Of a DNA stretch of 64,000 bases, positions 46,499-56,442 are shown piece by piece. This stretch comes from Hydrogenophaga sp. (lineage in GTDB: Bacteria > Pseudomonadota > Gammaproteobacteria > Burkholderiales > Burkholderiaceae_C): assembly GCF_030373245.1 (NCBI RefSeq), contig NZ_JAUCZF010000002.1, forward strand, positions 186,001 to 250,000, written 5' to 3'. Every line of letters starts with the position of its first letter. Within the stretch, counting starts at the first letter, position 1. A program made the position numbers and the translations under genes. The notes below the pieces were generated by a model. That model saw nothing but the letters and a program-made list of their open reading frames with translations, searched no databases and was not told where the DNA came from.

Positions 46499-48580
46499 TC
46501 AGCGTACCCGCATGCCCGGCTGGGCGCCTGGCCAGGGGTTGAGGATGTAGATGCCTGGCTCAGCCTTTTCGTCGCCATGGCTGGCGGCGAGCACCATGCC
46601 TTCGGACATGCCGAACTTCATCTTGCGCGGCGCAAGGTTGGCCACCATCACCGTGAGCTTGCCGACCAGGTCCTGTGGCTGGTAGGCGCTGGCAATGCCG
46701 CTGAACACATTGCGCGTTTTGCCTTCGCCCACGTCCAGCGTGAGGCGCAGCAACTTGGTCGATCCCTCGACCGCTTCGCAGTTGACGATCAAGGCGATGC
46801 GCAGGTCGATCTTGGCAAAGTCGTCGATGGTGATGGTTTCCGCGATGGCTTCGCCACCGGGCAATGCCTTGGGCTCGTCGGCTGCCGGTGGAGGCTCGAA
46901 CAGCGCGTCGAGCTGCTTCACGTCCACACGCTGCAGCAGGTGCTGGTAGGCACCTATGGTGTGACCAGCGCCGAGCAGGTGGCCCGCATCTGCAAAGCTC
47001 AGCGGCTCGATCTTCAGAAAGGCTTCGACCTGCGCCGCCAGCGCTGGCAGCACCGGCTTGAGGTAGAGCGAGAGCAGGCGGAAGGCCTCAATGCAGGCGC
47101 TGCACACGTCTTGCAGTCGGCCATCCATGCCGTTCTGTTTGGCCAGCTCCCAGGGTTTGTTCTGGTCCACGTAGGCGTTCACCCGGTCGGCCAGCGCCAT
47201 CACCTCGCGCAGGGCCTTGGCGTACTCGCGCTCGGCATACAGTTCGGCGATCTGGGGCGCGGCGCTCTGCAGGTGGTCGAGCAGCGCATCGCCATCGGCG
47301 GAGACCGCACCCAGCTGGCCGCCGAAGCGCTTGGCAATGAAGCCTGCCGCTCGCGACGCGATGTTGACGTACTTGCCCACCAGGTCGCTGTTGACGCGCA
47401 GCATGAAGTCTTCGGCGTTGAAGTCCACGTCTTCGTTTTTCGCCGTGAGCTTGGCCGCGAGGTAGTAGCGCAGCCACTCGGGGTTCATGCCGAGCTCCAG
47501 GTATTTCAGCGGGTTCAGGCCGGTACCGCGACTCTTGCTCATCTTCTCGCCGTTGTTGATGGTGAGAAAGCCATGCACAAAAACCGCGTTGGGCACCTTG
47601 CGGCCGCTGAAGTGCAGCATCGTCGGCCAGAAGAGGGTGTGGAAGGTGATGATGTCCTTGCCGATGAAATGAAACTGCTCGGTGGCCGGATCGCTCATGA
47701 ATTGATCGAACGAGCGGGTCTCTCCGTGGGCAGCCTTGGCGCCGCCTTTGTCGAACCAGTTTTTCAGTGAGGCCAGGTAGCCCACCGGCGCGTCCAGCCA
47801 GACATAGAAGTATTTGCCCGGTGCATCGGGGATCTCGATGCCGAAGTAGGGCGCGTCGCGGCTGATGTCCCAGTCGCCCATCTTGGGTTTGCCATCTGGA
47901 CCTGGTTCGATCCACTCGCTGATCTTGTTGAGCACCTCGGGCTGTACCGCGCCACTCTGTGTCCACTGGTCGAGAAAGGCCAGACAGCGCGGGTCGGACA
48001 GCTTGAAGAAAAAATGATCGGAGGATCTGAGCACCGGCTTGGCACCCGTGAGAGCCGAATACGGGTTGATCAGCTCGGTGGGGCTGTAAACCTTGCCGCA
48101 AACCTCACAGTTGTCGCCGTACTGATCCTTGGCGTGGCAGTTGGGGCACTCGCCCTTGATGAAACGGTCCGGCAGGAACATGTTTTTCTCGGGGTCGAAA
48201 AACTGTTCGATGCTGCGGGTCTCGATCAGGTCGTTGGCCTTGAGCGCGCGGTAGATGTCTTGAGCCAGCGCGTGGTTTTCGGGTGCGTCGGTGCTGTGCC
48301 AGTTGTCAAATCCGATGTGAAAGCCGTCGAGATAGGGCTTTCGGCCGGCCGCGATGTCGGCCACGAACTGCTGTGGCGTCTTGCCTGCCTTGTCGGCTGC
48401 AATCATGATGGGCGCACCGTGCGCATCATCGGCGCACACGAAGTGCACCTGGTGCCCCTGCATGCGCTGGAACCGCACCCAGATGTCGGCCTGGATGTAC
48501 TCCATGATGTGGCCAATGTGGAAATGGCCGTTGGCGTAGGGCAGGGCGGTGGTGACGAACAGGCGTCGCGGCTGGCTCAT
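46499..48580 (-). CDS. metG: Methionyl-tRNA synthetase
   Basis: 693 residues, the long form. The HIGH motif lies in [20 protein letters not shown], a zinc knuckle in [19 protein letters not shown], and KMSKSRG near residue 345. The C-terminal EMAPII-like tRNA-binding and dimerisation domain ([18 protein letters not shown] ... [20 protein letters not shown]) is present. It is divergent from mrp across 212 bases that contain a TAAAAT likely to be its -10 box. Confidence 0.97.
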   Translation of the reverse strand: MSQPRRLFVTTALPYANGHFHIGHIMEYIQADIWVRFQRMQGHQVHFVCADDAHGAPIMIAADKAGKTPQQFVADIAAGRKPYLDGFHIGFDNWHSTDAPENHALAQDIYRALKANDLIETRSIEQFFDPEKNMFLPDRFIKGECPNCHAKDQYGDNCEVCGKVYSPTELINPYSALTGAKPVLRSSDHFFFKLSDPRCLAFLDQWTQSGAVQPEVLNKISEWIEPGPDGKPKMGDWDISRDAPYFGIEIPDAPGKYFYVWLDAPVGYLASLKNWFDKGGAKAAHGETRSFDQFMSDPATEQFHFIGKDIITFHTLFWPTMLHFSGRKVPNAVFVHGFLTINNGEKMSKSRGTGLNPLKYLELGMNPEWLRYYLAAKLTAKNEDVDFNAEDFMLRVNSDLVGKYVNIASRAAGFIAKRFGGQLGAVSADGDALLDHLQSAAPQIAELYAEREYAKALREVMALADRVNAYVDQNKPWELAKQNGMDGRLQDVCSACIEAFRLLSLYLKPVLPALAAQVEAFLKIEPLSFADAGHLLGAGHTIGAYQHLLQRVDVKQLDALFEPPPAADEPKALPGGEAIAETITIDDFAKIDLRIALIVNCEAVEGSTKLLRLTLDVGEGKTRNVFSGIASAYQPQDLVGKLTVMVANLAPRKMKFGMSEGMVLAASHGDEKAEPGIYILNPWPGAQPGMRVR

Positions 48581-48610
48581 GGGGATGGCTCTCGTGCGGG
48601 GGAACCGGTC

Positions 48611-48616
48611 ATTTTA
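48611..48616 (-). promoter_or_regulatory. Candidate -10 box for metG
   Basis: TAAAAT on the minus strand, 30 bases before the metG ATG, which would give a leader of about 24 bases. The -35 region is GC-rich and unclear. The rest of this 212-base divergent region (48581-48792) shows only GC-rich sequence and the AGGAG ribosome-binding site of mrp at 48778-48782. Confidence 0.3.
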
Positions 48617-48792
48617 GGGCGCGGGCCACCGCACCGCCGCCTGACCGGAGCGCGGACGGCCCCATGGCGGCCGCCATGCCCACATGCCGGCCGGGTTTAT
48701 GCGAGGCGGCGGGCGGGCGGGTAGACTTCTTGGTTGCCCTACCGCGGCACCCCACCACCGATCCCGATTTTCCGCACAGGAGACAAGCCCCC

Positions 48793-49884
48793 ATGGCCGT
48801 AGACCAACAAGCGCTGCTGAATGCCCTGCAGGCCGTGACCGATCCCAATACCGGCCGCGACTTTGTGAGCACCAAGGCGGTCAAGAACCTGCAGATCACC
48901 GACGGCGATGTGGCCTTCGATGTCGAGCTGGGCTACCCGGCCAAAAGCCAGATTCCGGCGCTGCGCCGCGCGCTGATCGCTGCGGCCAAGGCGGTGCCGG
49001 GCGTGGACAACGTGTCGACCAACCTGGTGGTGAAGATCGCAGCGCACGCGGTACAGCGTGGCGTGCAGCTGCTGCCGCAGGTGAAGAACATCGTGGCTGT
49101 GGCCTCTGGCAAGGGTGGCGTGGGCAAAAGCACGACCGCCGTCAACCTGGCGCTGGCGCTGGCCGCTGAAGGCGCCAAGGTCGGGATTCTGGATGCCGAC
49201 ATCTACGGCCCCAGCCAGCCCATGATGATGGGCGTGGAAGGCCGGCCCGAGAGCGCCGATGGCCAGACCATGGAGCCGCTGGAGAACTACGGCGTGCAGG
49301 TGATCTCGATCGGCTTCCTGATCGACCGCGACGAAGCCATGATCTGGCGCGGCCCCATGGCCACCCAGGCGCTGGAGCAGCTGCTGCGCCAGACGAACTG
49401 GAAAGACCTGGACTACCTGATCGTCGATATGCCGCCCGGCACCGGTGATATCCAGCTCACGCTGTCGCAGCGCGTGCCGCTCACGGGTGCCGTGATCGTC
49501 ACCACGCCGCAGGACATTGCCTTGCTGGACGCGCGCAAGGGCATCAAGATGTTCGAGAAGGTGGGTGTACCCATTCTGGGCATCGTCGAGAACATGGCGG
49601 TGCACGTGTGCGAGAAGTGCGGCCACACCGAGCACATCTTCGGCGCCGACGGCGGCAAGAACATGGCAGCCGAATACGGCATGGACTACCTCGGCGCCCT
49701 GCCGCTGAACATGAGCATCCGCGTGCAGGCCGACAGCGGCATGCCCAGCGTGGTGGCCGACCCCGACGGCGAGATCGCTGGCATCTACAAGACCGTGGCG
49801 CGCCAGCTGGCGATCAAGATCGCAGCCAAGTCCAAGGACTTCTCCAGCAAGTTCCCGAGCATCAAGGTGTCCAAGGACACCTGA
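48793..49884 (+). CDS. apbC: Fe-S cluster carrier ATPase Mrp/ApbC
   Basis: 363 residues from the ATG at 48793, with AGGAG 10 bases upstream. An N-terminal MIP18/DUF59 domain (about residues 1-90) precedes the ParA/MinD-type ATPase with the deviant Walker A GKGGVGKST near residue 106, DADIYGPSQPMMMG, and the CxxC cluster-binding site HVCEKCGHTEHIFG. It binds and transfers 4Fe-4S clusters. The gene is followed by a strong terminator. Confidence 0.95.
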   Translation: MAVDQQALLNALQAVTDPNTGRDFVSTKAVKNLQITDGDVAFDVELGYPAKSQIPALRRALIAAAKAVPGVDNVSTNLVVKIAAHAVQRGVQLLPQVKNIVAVASGKGGVGKSTTAVNLALALAAEGAKVGILDADIYGPSQPMMMGVEGRPESADGQTMEPLENYGVQVISIGFLIDRDEAMIWRGPMATQALEQLLRQTNWKDLDYLIVDMPPGTGDIQLTLSQRVPLTGAVIVTTPQDIALLDARKGIKMFEKVGVPILGIVENMAVHVCEKCGHTEHIFGADGGKNMAAEYGMDYLGALPLNMSIRVQADSGMPSVVADPDGEIAGIYKTVARQLAIKIAAKSKDFSSKFPSIKVSKDT

Positions 49885-49905
49885 TTCGAGCGACGCGCCC
49901 CGATC

Positions 49906-49931
49906 AAGCCGGCGTTTGCCGGCTTTTTTTG
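49906..49931 (+). terminator. Rho-independent terminator after apbC
   Basis: An 8-bp perfect stem (AAGCCGGC/GCCGGCTT) with a GTTT loop and a run of T residues lies 21 bases past the apbC stop. It isolates apbC from the receptor/phosphorelay operon. Confidence 0.92.
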
Positions 49932-49993
49932 CGTCTGCGCTTTGCACGGCGTCGGCAAGATACCTGCATGGCGGCGCGGTGCCCATGAGCCGT

Positions 49994-50021
49994 GTGAATC
50001 TGTTCACGTGTGAGCGTTCAC
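49994..50021. promoter_or_regulatory. Paired GTGA/TCAC dyads upstream of the receptor-phosphorelay operon
   Basis: Two adjacent inverted repeats: GTGAA-TCTG-TTCAC at 49994-50007 and GTGA-GCGT-TCAC at 50010-50021, with centres 15 bp apart. They lie about 95-120 bases before the TonB receptor ATG, in the only sizeable non-coding gap of this region (49885-50112). The layout suits a dimeric regulator with two sites. Binding protein unknown. Confidence 0.4.
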
Positions 50022-50112
50022 TGACTTCAAGAGCCGACCGTTGCTGCCGATAGCCCCTGACAGGCTCGATTCTCGTGTGCCTGTGATCGCCCCTTCAATT
50101 CGGAGAGCTCCC

Positions 50113-52182
50113 ATGTTTCAACACCACCGACCCGGCCCAAGCGCGTCCCAGCCTCGCAGCCGGGCTGAAAGCTCGCTGCGGGCGCGCCAGCGGGCGTGGC
50201 GACTTCGCCCTCTCGTGATGGCCATGGCCTGTCTGCTGAGCGAAGCGGCGCTCGCCGCTCAGCCTCCGGATACGACCTGGCTATCGCTGGAAGAGCTCAT
50301 GAGCATCGAGGTCAGCTCGGCGGCCAAGCGCCCGCAGCGCCTGGCGGAAGCGTCCACCGCCATTTACGCCATTGGTCGGGAAGAGATTCGGCGCTCGGGG
50401 GCCACCAATATTCCGGATCTGCTGCGCACCGTTCCCGGTGTCCACGTGGCGCAAATCGACGCCAGCCGTTACGCGATCAGCATTCGCGGGTTCAGCAACC
50501 GCTACAGCGGCAAGTTGCTGGTGCTGCAGGACGGGCGTTCGCTCTACAACCCGCTGTTCAGTGGCACCTATTGGGAAGCGCAAGACGTCGTGCTGGAGGA
50601 CGTGGAACGCATCGAAGTGATCCGCGGATCGGGCGGCACCCTGTGGGGCGCCAACGCCGTCAACGGCGTGATCAACATCATCACGCGCAACGCCAGGGAC
50701 TCGCAAGGCACGTTCGTCGAGGCCAAGGGGGGCAGCCTGGAAAGCGGCGTGGTGTTGCGCCACGGCGGGGAACTGGGTGAGGACGGCCACTTCCGCGCCT
50801 ATGCCAAGCTGGACAAGCACGATCCGCTGGAAACGCCTACCGGACAGGACGCCCACGACGCCTGGGATCAGAAGCGGGCAGGCTTCCGGGTCGATCTGAC
50901 GCCACGGCCAGCCGATACCGTCACGATTCAGGGTGACGCATACGAAACGGATGCCCAGCAGCGCTCGCTCTTCATGTCGCCAACCACGTTGACGTCGAGC
51001 TTTGTGCCGGACACGGCCCGGCTCTCGGGTGCCAATCTGCTGGCTCGCTGGCAGCACCAGGACAACGACCAGGCCAATTGGCAGCTGCAGGCCTTTGTCG
51101 ATCACACCCAGGTTGACGACGCGACGCAAAAGCAGCATGTCGACACATTCGACATCGAATGGCAGCACCGGTTGAAGCTGTCCACTTCACAGGATCTGAC
51201 CTGGGGTCTGGGCTACCGCAACGTTCGCGTGGCGCTCGATGGCAGCTTTACCGTCAACATCGCCCCTCCCCAACAAAGCCTTTCGATCTACACAGGCTTC
51301 GTCCAGGACGAGATCCGTCTGCGAGACGATCTGCTCCTCACGCTGGGCACCAAGCTGGAGCACAACGACGACACCGGCTACGAAGTGCAGCCCAGTGCCC
51401 GCCTGCAGTGGCGTGCTACCCCCACCGACAATTTCTGGGCCGCCGTGTCTCGTTCGGTGCAGACGCCTTCTGTGGCAGCCACTTCAACCTTTGCCCATGT
51501 CGGCGCCCAGCCAGTGCCGATGCTGGGCAGCGCGGTGGTGGGTGTGCGAGGCAACCCCGATGTCCGGTCGGAGGTGATGCTTTCGCGAGAGATCGGCTAC
51601 CGGGGCCAGTTTGGTCCAGACGTCAGCCTGGACCTTGCAGCCTTCTACAACACCTACGACCGACTGGTCTCCAGAGAGATGAGCGGCCTGAGTTTCGCCC
51701 CGTATCCCCTCATCACCATGGGATTTGACAACCTCATGGAAGGCAAGACCTACGGCATCGAGCTGGCAGGCAACTGGCAGCTTTCACCCGCTTGGCGCAT
51801 GCACGGCAGCTACAGCTGGCTCAAGATGGACTTGCGCGCCAAGCCCGGCGGGCAAGGAGTTCTGGGGTTCGGCGCAGCCGGCAGCTCGCCGGAACACATG
51901 CTGCAGCTGCACAGCTTGCACAAAGTGTCCCACAACCTGGAACTCGATGCGGCCCTGTACTTCAGCAGTCAGCTGTCTTTCACGTCCCAGGCAGGGACAG
52001 TCCCCGTCGAGAAGTCCACCCGGTTCGATCTGCGCCTGGGCTGGCAGCCTTCGCGCAATGTCGAAGTGAACCTGATTGGTCGCAATCTGCTGGACAAGAG
52101 GCGCGCGGAGTTCATCGGTGAGGACGTGACTTCGAGCGAAGTGCCTCGCAGCCTGCTGTTGCAGGCGAAGTGGAAATTCTGA
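50113..52182 (+). CDS. TonB-dependent outer-membrane receptor
   Basis: 689 residues from the ATG at 50113 (GGAGAG ribosome-binding site). A long basic N-terminus leads into a signal peptide (RPLVMAMACLLSEAALAAQ). Near residue 60 is LEELMSIEVSSAAKRPQRLAEA, then a plug domain (IPDLLRTVPGVHV ... GGTLWGANAVNGVINIITRNA) and a 22-strand-type barrel ending in a C-terminal aromatic, WKF. The ligand is unknown; the plug type is one I recall next to YfiR-family and kinase genes, rather than a siderophore receptor with iron-uptake neighbours. First of six tightly packed genes. Confidence 0.93.
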   Translation: MFQHHRPGPSASQPRSRAESSLRARQRAWRLRPLVMAMACLLSEAALAAQPPDTTWLSLEELMSIEVSSAAKRPQRLAEASTAIYAIGREEIRRSGATNIPDLLRTVPGVHVAQIDASRYAISIRGFSNRYSGKLLVLQDGRSLYNPLFSGTYWEAQDVVLEDVERIEVIRGSGGTLWGANAVNGVINIITRNARDSQGTFVEAKGGSLESGVVLRHGGELGEDGHFRAYAKLDKHDPLETPTGQDAHDAWDQKRAGFRVDLTPRPADTVTIQGDAYETDAQQRSLFMSPTTLTSSFVPDTARLSGANLLARWQHQDNDQANWQLQAFVDHTQVDDATQKQHVDTFDIEWQHRLKLSTSQDLTWGLGYRNVRVALDGSFTVNIAPPQQSLSIYTGFVQDEIRLRDDLLLTLGTKLEHNDDTGYEVQPSARLQWRATPTDNFWAAVSRSVQTPSVAATSTFAHVGAQPVPMLGSAVVGVRGNPDVRSEVMLSREIGYRGQFGPDVSLDLAAFYNTYDRLVSREMSGLSFAPYPLITMGFDNLMEGKTYGIELAGNWQLSPAWRMHGSYSWLKMDLRAKPGGQGVLGFGAAGSSPEHMLQLHSLHKVSHNLELDAALYFSSQLSFTSQAGTVPVEKSTRFDLRLGWQPSRNVEVNLIGRNLLDKRRAEFIGEDVTSSEVPRSLLLQAKWKF

Positions 52183-52184
52183 TC

Positions 52185-52730
52185 GTGCGTCGATTCGGTT
52201 CGAATCGCTGGCTCGCAGGAGGGCTGCTGGCCCTGATCTGCTGGGCTGGTGGCGAACCTGCATCGGCACAGTCTGTGAGTGAACAGTCCGTCAAGGCCGG
52301 CTTCATCTACAACTTCGTGAAATTCACGCAGTGGCCCGGCGCGCGAGAGGGCGACCGTTCGCCGCTGCAGGTCTGCACGCCTGGATCACAGCCTCTGGAC
52401 GGGCAATTTGCTCTGCTGCAAGGCCGTGCCATCGGCAGCCGCGGCATTGACATCCGCACCAATGTGCCCGCCAGCGAATGGCGCAACTGCCAGGTTTTGT
52501 TTCTGGCCGAAGGCGACGCACACCGCCTGGAAAGTGTATTGCGCAGCCTCGGCGGCGCACCAGTGCTGACCCTCGGTGACATACCCGAATTTGCCCAGTC
52601 GGGCGGCATGATCGGCTTGAAGATCGAAGACAGCCGAGTGCGTTTCGACGTGAATCTGGGTGCTGCGCAGCGCGCGGGTCTCACACTCAACAGCCAGATG
52701 CTCAAGCTGGCCGGGCAGGTGGTGAGATGA
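52185..52730 (+). CDS. YfiR family periplasmic protein (DUF4154)
   Basis: 181 residues from a GTG two bases after the receptor stop; an earlier GTG at 52170 is possible. A signal peptide ends near ASA-QS (residue 29). The mature start VSEQSVKAGFIYNFVKFTQWP is the YfiR signature, and GGMIGLKIEDSRVRFDVNL with LNSQMLKLAGQVV forms the conserved C-terminus. In Pseudomonas, YfiR is a redox-sensitive periplasmic inhibitor of the diguanylate cyclase YfiN. Here Cys64 and Cys102 are spaced much like one of its disulfide pairs. The gene overlaps the next kinase gene by 4 bases, so that kinase is the likely partner. Confidence 0.9.
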   Translation: MRRFGSNRWLAGGLLALICWAGGEPASAQSVSEQSVKAGFIYNFVKFTQWPGAREGDRSPLQVCTPGSQPLDGQFALLQGRAIGSRGIDIRTNVPASEWRNCQVLFLAEGDAHRLESVLRSLGGAPVLTLGDIPEFAQSGGMIGLKIEDSRVRFDVNLGAAQRAGLTLNSQMLKLAGQVVR

Positions 52731-54232
52731 AGCTGCGCGACCTCTCCATCGTTCGCAAGCTGGGCCTTTTGCTGGCTTTCAACACGGCAATCGCCGTGAT
52801 CGCCATCGCATTGGTGTTCAGTGTGGGTACGGCGGTGAACCGCTACCAGGCTGCGCAGGAACAGCTGATGGCCATGGCCAACGTCATCGGTGAAAACAGC
52901 CGCGCCGCGCTGGCATTCAGCGATCCGGAAAGCGCGCGAAAGATACTGCTGTCCTTGCGCAACAAGCTGGAAATCGAGAGTGCCCGGCTGACCGATTCAT
53001 CGGGCAATGAGTTTGCAACCGCCATTTTCTCGACGGCAGAAGGCGCCACGAAACCGCTGCTCGAAGAACTCACAACCCTGCTGTTTCCCGACCGGTTGAC
53101 GGTGGCTAACCGCATCCAGGACGGAAACAACACCGTGGGCGGCATAGAGCTGACGGCCCACCTGTCGAACATCTGGCTCGATTTGATGGAAAGCCTGGCG
53201 CTGATGGTGCTCATCGCCATCGCACTGTCCGCGCTCGCCGTGTTCTTCGGCCTTCGCATGCGCCGCATCGTGACCGACCCCATTCTGAGCCTGGCCGATG
53301 TGTCGCACCGCGTTTCGCGTGAGCGCGACTATTCCTTGAGAGCGACGAAAGTCGGCAACGACGAAATCGGCGCGCTGGTCGACGACTTCAACCGCATGCT
53401 GTCCGAAATCGAAATCCGAGACGAGGCCCTGCGGCGGGAGCGCGAGTCGCTGGAGGAGCGGGTGGAGCAGCGCACCGCCGATCTGAAACTGGCCATGGAG
53501 ACGGCCGAACGCGCCAACAAGGTGAAGTCGGAATTCCTCGCGACAGTGAGCCACGAGCTGCGTACGCCACTGACCGCGATCGCAGGCTCCATCGGCCTGG
53601 TGTCTGGAGGGGCTCTGGGTGAGCTGCCTGCGCAGATTCATCAGATGCTGCTGATCGCGCAGAAGAACAGCCAGCGCCTGACCTTCTTGATCAACGACTT
53701 GCTCGATGTGGAAAAGCTCATGGCCGGCAAGCTGCAGTTCGACATGGTGTGCCAGGAAGTGATGCCGCTGGTGGAGCAGGCGCTGGTGGCCAACCAGTCG
53801 TACGCCGAGCAATTCGGCGTGACCTACACACTGACTCACCGCTCTGATGGGGTGTTGGTGGAAGTGGATGCGCAGCGCCTGCACCAGGTTTTGGCGAACC
53901 TGCTGTCCAATGCCGCCAAGTTTTCAGACGCTGTTGCGCAGGTCGAGGTATCGGTGCACCAGTACGAAAGCCGGGTCCGGATCGAGGTGCGCGATCACGG
54001 CGCGGGCATACCGATCGAATTCCACTCGCGCATCTTTCAGAAGTTTTCCCAGGCCGATGCATCGGACACGCGCCAGCGGGGCGGGACCGGCCTGGGGCTG
54101 GCGATCTCGCGAGAGCTGGTTGAGCGCATGGGTGGCACGATCGGCTTTCACTCAGAGCCTGGCCAGGGTGCGATCTTTTACTTCGAGCTGCCGATGAAAC
54201 CAGCCCAGGTTGAAACAGAGAGGGCCGCATGA
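52727..54232 (+). CDS. Sensor histidine kinase with CHASE8-type periplasmic domain
   Basis: 501 residues. Membrane helix (about 13-35), CHASE8-like periplasmic domain ([20 protein letters not shown] onward, to about 150), second helix (153-176), HAMP (177-232), coiled coil, then HisKA with phospho-acceptor His276 ([12 protein letters not shown]) and HATPase_c (N394 box [27 protein letters not shown]). CHASE8 is also the sensor of YfiN, the known YfiR target, so the YfiR protein encoded just upstream probably acts on this domain. There is no receiver domain in this protein; phosphate may pass to receivers in the next three genes. Confidence 0.93.
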   Translation: MKLRDLSIVRKLGLLLAFNTAIAVIAIALVFSVGTAVNRYQAAQEQLMAMANVIGENSRAALAFSDPESARKILLSLRNKLEIESARLTDSSGNEFATAIFSTAEGATKPLLEELTTLLFPDRLTVANRIQDGNNTVGGIELTAHLSNIWLDLMESLALMVLIAIALSALAVFFGLRMRRIVTDPILSLADVSHRVSRERDYSLRATKVGNDEIGALVDDFNRMLSEIEIRDEALRRERESLEERVEQRTADLKLAMETAERANKVKSEFLATVSHELRTPLTAIAGSIGLVSGGALGELPAQIHQMLLIAQKNSQRLTFLINDLLDVEKLMAGKLQFDMVCQEVMPLVEQALVANQSYAEQFGVTYTLTHRSDGVLVEVDAQRLHQVLANLLSNAAKFSDAVAQVEVSVHQYESRVRIEVRDHGAGIPIEFHSRIFQKFSQADASDTRQRGGTGLGLAISRELVERMGGTIGFHSEPGQGAIFYFELPMKPAQVETERAA

Positions 54233-56442
54233 CCACGCGCTGGACGCTGAGCCGTCGATTTCTCGCGCTGTCGCTGGTGCTGACCCTGCTCACCGGTCTG
54301 GGCTTGGCCTTGCTGGCCCGTCAGACGGTTCAGACCCAGCTCAACCAGATGGCCGGCAGCCTGAACGAGGACGCCGCGCGAGTGCTGAAGAACTCGCTCT
54401 GGAACGACATTTCCAGTCTGCTGGACATTCCCGGCGTGCCTTCCCGGGAGATGCTTCTGGCGGAAACGAACCACGGCGTTCTGCGCTCCCGGCTGGCCGT
54501 GCTCATGCAGGGTTCCGAGATGGCCAAGGTCAAGGTATACAACCGCCAGGGGGTGTGCGTGTTTTCTACCGATCCGGCCCAGATCGGCGAGCGGTCTCCC
54601 GATCATCAAGCCCTGCGCCTGGCGCTGGCAGGCCAGGTGTCGAGCGGGCAGACCCACCGAGGCCGGTTCGACGCCCTGCACGGACAGATCTCCAACGTGG
54701 ATCTGTTCCAGAGCTATGTGCCGATCCGCGATGGTGAGCAGGTACTGGGCGTCTTTGAGGTGTACCAAAACGTCACGCGCATCAAGGCACAGGCGGACCA
54801 GTCTCTGCAGGGCATTCTGGCGGTGCTTTTGGGTGTGCTGTCCCTGATGTTGCTCTTGCAGTACGTGGTCGTGCGCTACCTGGACCAGCGACTGAAACTC
54901 AAAGAGACGGCGCTGGCCAATCGCAACGCCGAACTCACCGTGGCACTGGAAGAGTCCCGCCAGGCCAACCGGGTGAAGTCCGAGTTCATCTCCACCGTGA
55001 GCCACGAGCTGCGCACGCCACTCACCGCGATCAACGGTGCGCTCGGCCTGATGGCGGGCGGCGCCTTGGGCGAGCTGCCGTCAGCGGTTCGCGAGATGGT
55101 CTGCATGGCCAACAACAACGGTGCTCGCCTGGGTCACCTGATCGACGACCTCCTGGACATGGAAAAGCTCATGGTGGGCAAGCTGCGACTCGTCATGACG
55201 GCCCAGCCTCTGATGCCCCTGGTGGAGCAGGCGCTCGCCGACAACCAGCCTTACGCAGAGCGCCATGGTGTGACTTTCCTACTTGAACAACGGGTCGACT
55301 GGGTTCAGGTGGCGGTGGATGCTCAGCGCCTGCAGCAGGTGCTCTCCAACCTCCTGTCCAACGCGGTGAAGTACTCCCCTGCCGGAGCGGTGGTGGAGTT
55401 GACAGTGAGTGAAGGCGAGGGGACGGTCCGCGTGTCGGTGCGCGACGACGGTCCCGGTATTCCGGATGCGTTTCGTCAACACGTGTTCGATAAGTTCTCG
55501 CAGGCCGATGCTTCCGATACCAAACTGAAAGGCGGCACCGGTCTGGGGCTGGCGATCTCTCGCGAGCTGATCGAGCGCATGGGCGGTCGAATCGGTTTTT
55601 ACTCGGTACCGGGCCAGGGCGCCTGCTTCCACTTTGATCTGCCCTGCAACCGGCCCGAGACAGCGCAAGTTCCGGCGCCCGACAACGGGCAGCTCCCCCG
55701 TATCCTGACGGTGGAAGACGACGCCGACATGGCTCGCATGCTGGGTCTGATGCTGAACCGGGCAGGCTACGCGGTGGATTGTGTCGCCAGTGGCGCCGAA
55801 GCACTCGAACGACTGGCCCAGCGCAGCTATGCCGCGATGACGCTGGACCTGCTGCTGCCCGACATGCGAGGGCAAGACCTGATTCGCCATCTGCGCCAGG
55901 AGCCCACCACCGCCACCCTTCCTGTTGTGGTCATTTCCGTCATCGCCGATGAGGCGGAAACGGGGCTGGGCCAACTGGGGAAGGTCGGTATCGAATGGCT
56001 GGCCAAGCCGATTGACCAGAATCACCTGCAGGCCGCCCTCAACCGCCTGATCGCACCGGGCGAGCACGGCCATCCGCGGGTGCTGCATGTGGAGGATGAC
56101 CGGGAGCTCCACGACGTGGTGCGTGCCATGGCCGGTGGTCGTTTCGACTTTGAGCTTGCAACCAATCTGCGCGAGGCACGCGCCCGGGTGGCGCTGGAGC
56201 GTTTCGACGTGGTGATCCTCGATCTGGGTCTGCCCAACGAATCCGGTTGGGATCTGCTGCCCGAGATCCGGGCCCAGCAGCCGGGCACCCGCGTGGTGGT
56301 GCTGACCGGAGGCGAGGAACTCGGTGAAAACGAGGGCCGCGTTGACGCGGTGTTGAAAAAATCCCAGGTCTCGCCGCAGCGCTTGCTGGACGCCATCGAC
56401 GTCCGCTTGGCCCGAGATACCGACCAGAAAGGTGAGACATGA
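54229..56442 (+). CDS. Hybrid sensor histidine kinase with two receiver domains
   Basis: 737 residues. Membrane helix 11-31, a periplasmic sensor of about 160 residues resembling a double-Cache-like domain (MAKVKVYNRQGVCVFSTDPA; SYVPIRDGEQVLGVFEVYQ), helix 194-216, HisKA with His259, HATPase_c (to about 472), then REC1 (Asp540, Lys593) and REC2 (Asp665). Its kinase core is strikingly like that of the preceding gene (shared [19 protein letters not shown] and FSQADASDT blocks), so the two look like a tandem duplication with different sensors. It overlaps the previous gene by 4 bases. Confidence 0.93.
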   Translation: MTTRWTLSRRFLALSLVLTLLTGLGLALLARQTVQTQLNQMAGSLNEDAARVLKNSLWNDISSLLDIPGVPSREMLLAETNHGVLRSRLAVLMQGSEMAKVKVYNRQGVCVFSTDPAQIGERSPDHQALRLALAGQVSSGQTHRGRFDALHGQISNVDLFQSYVPIRDGEQVLGVFEVYQNVTRIKAQADQSLQGILAVLLGVLSLMLLLQYVVVRYLDQRLKLKETALANRNAELTVALEESRQANRVKSEFISTVSHELRTPLTAINGALGLMAGGALGELPSAVREMVCMANNNGARLGHLIDDLLDMEKLMVGKLRLVMTAQPLMPLVEQALADNQPYAERHGVTFLLEQRVDWVQVAVDAQRLQQVLSNLLSNAVKYSPAGAVVELTVSEGEGTVRVSVRDDGPGIPDAFRQHVFDKFSQADASDTKLKGGTGLGLAISRELIERMGGRIGFYSVPGQGACFHFDLPCNRPETAQVPAPDNGQLPRILTVEDDADMARMLGLMLNRAGYAVDCVASGAEALERLAQRSYAAMTLDLLLPDMRGQDLIRHLRQEPTTATLPVVVISVIADEAETGLGQLGKVGIEWLAKPIDQNHLQAALNRLIAPGEHGHPRVLHVEDDRELHDVVRAMAGGRFDFELATNLREARARVALERFDVVILDLGLPNESGWDLLPEIRAQQPGTRVVVLTGGEELGENEGRVDAVLKKSQVSPQRLLDAIDVRLARDTDQKGET

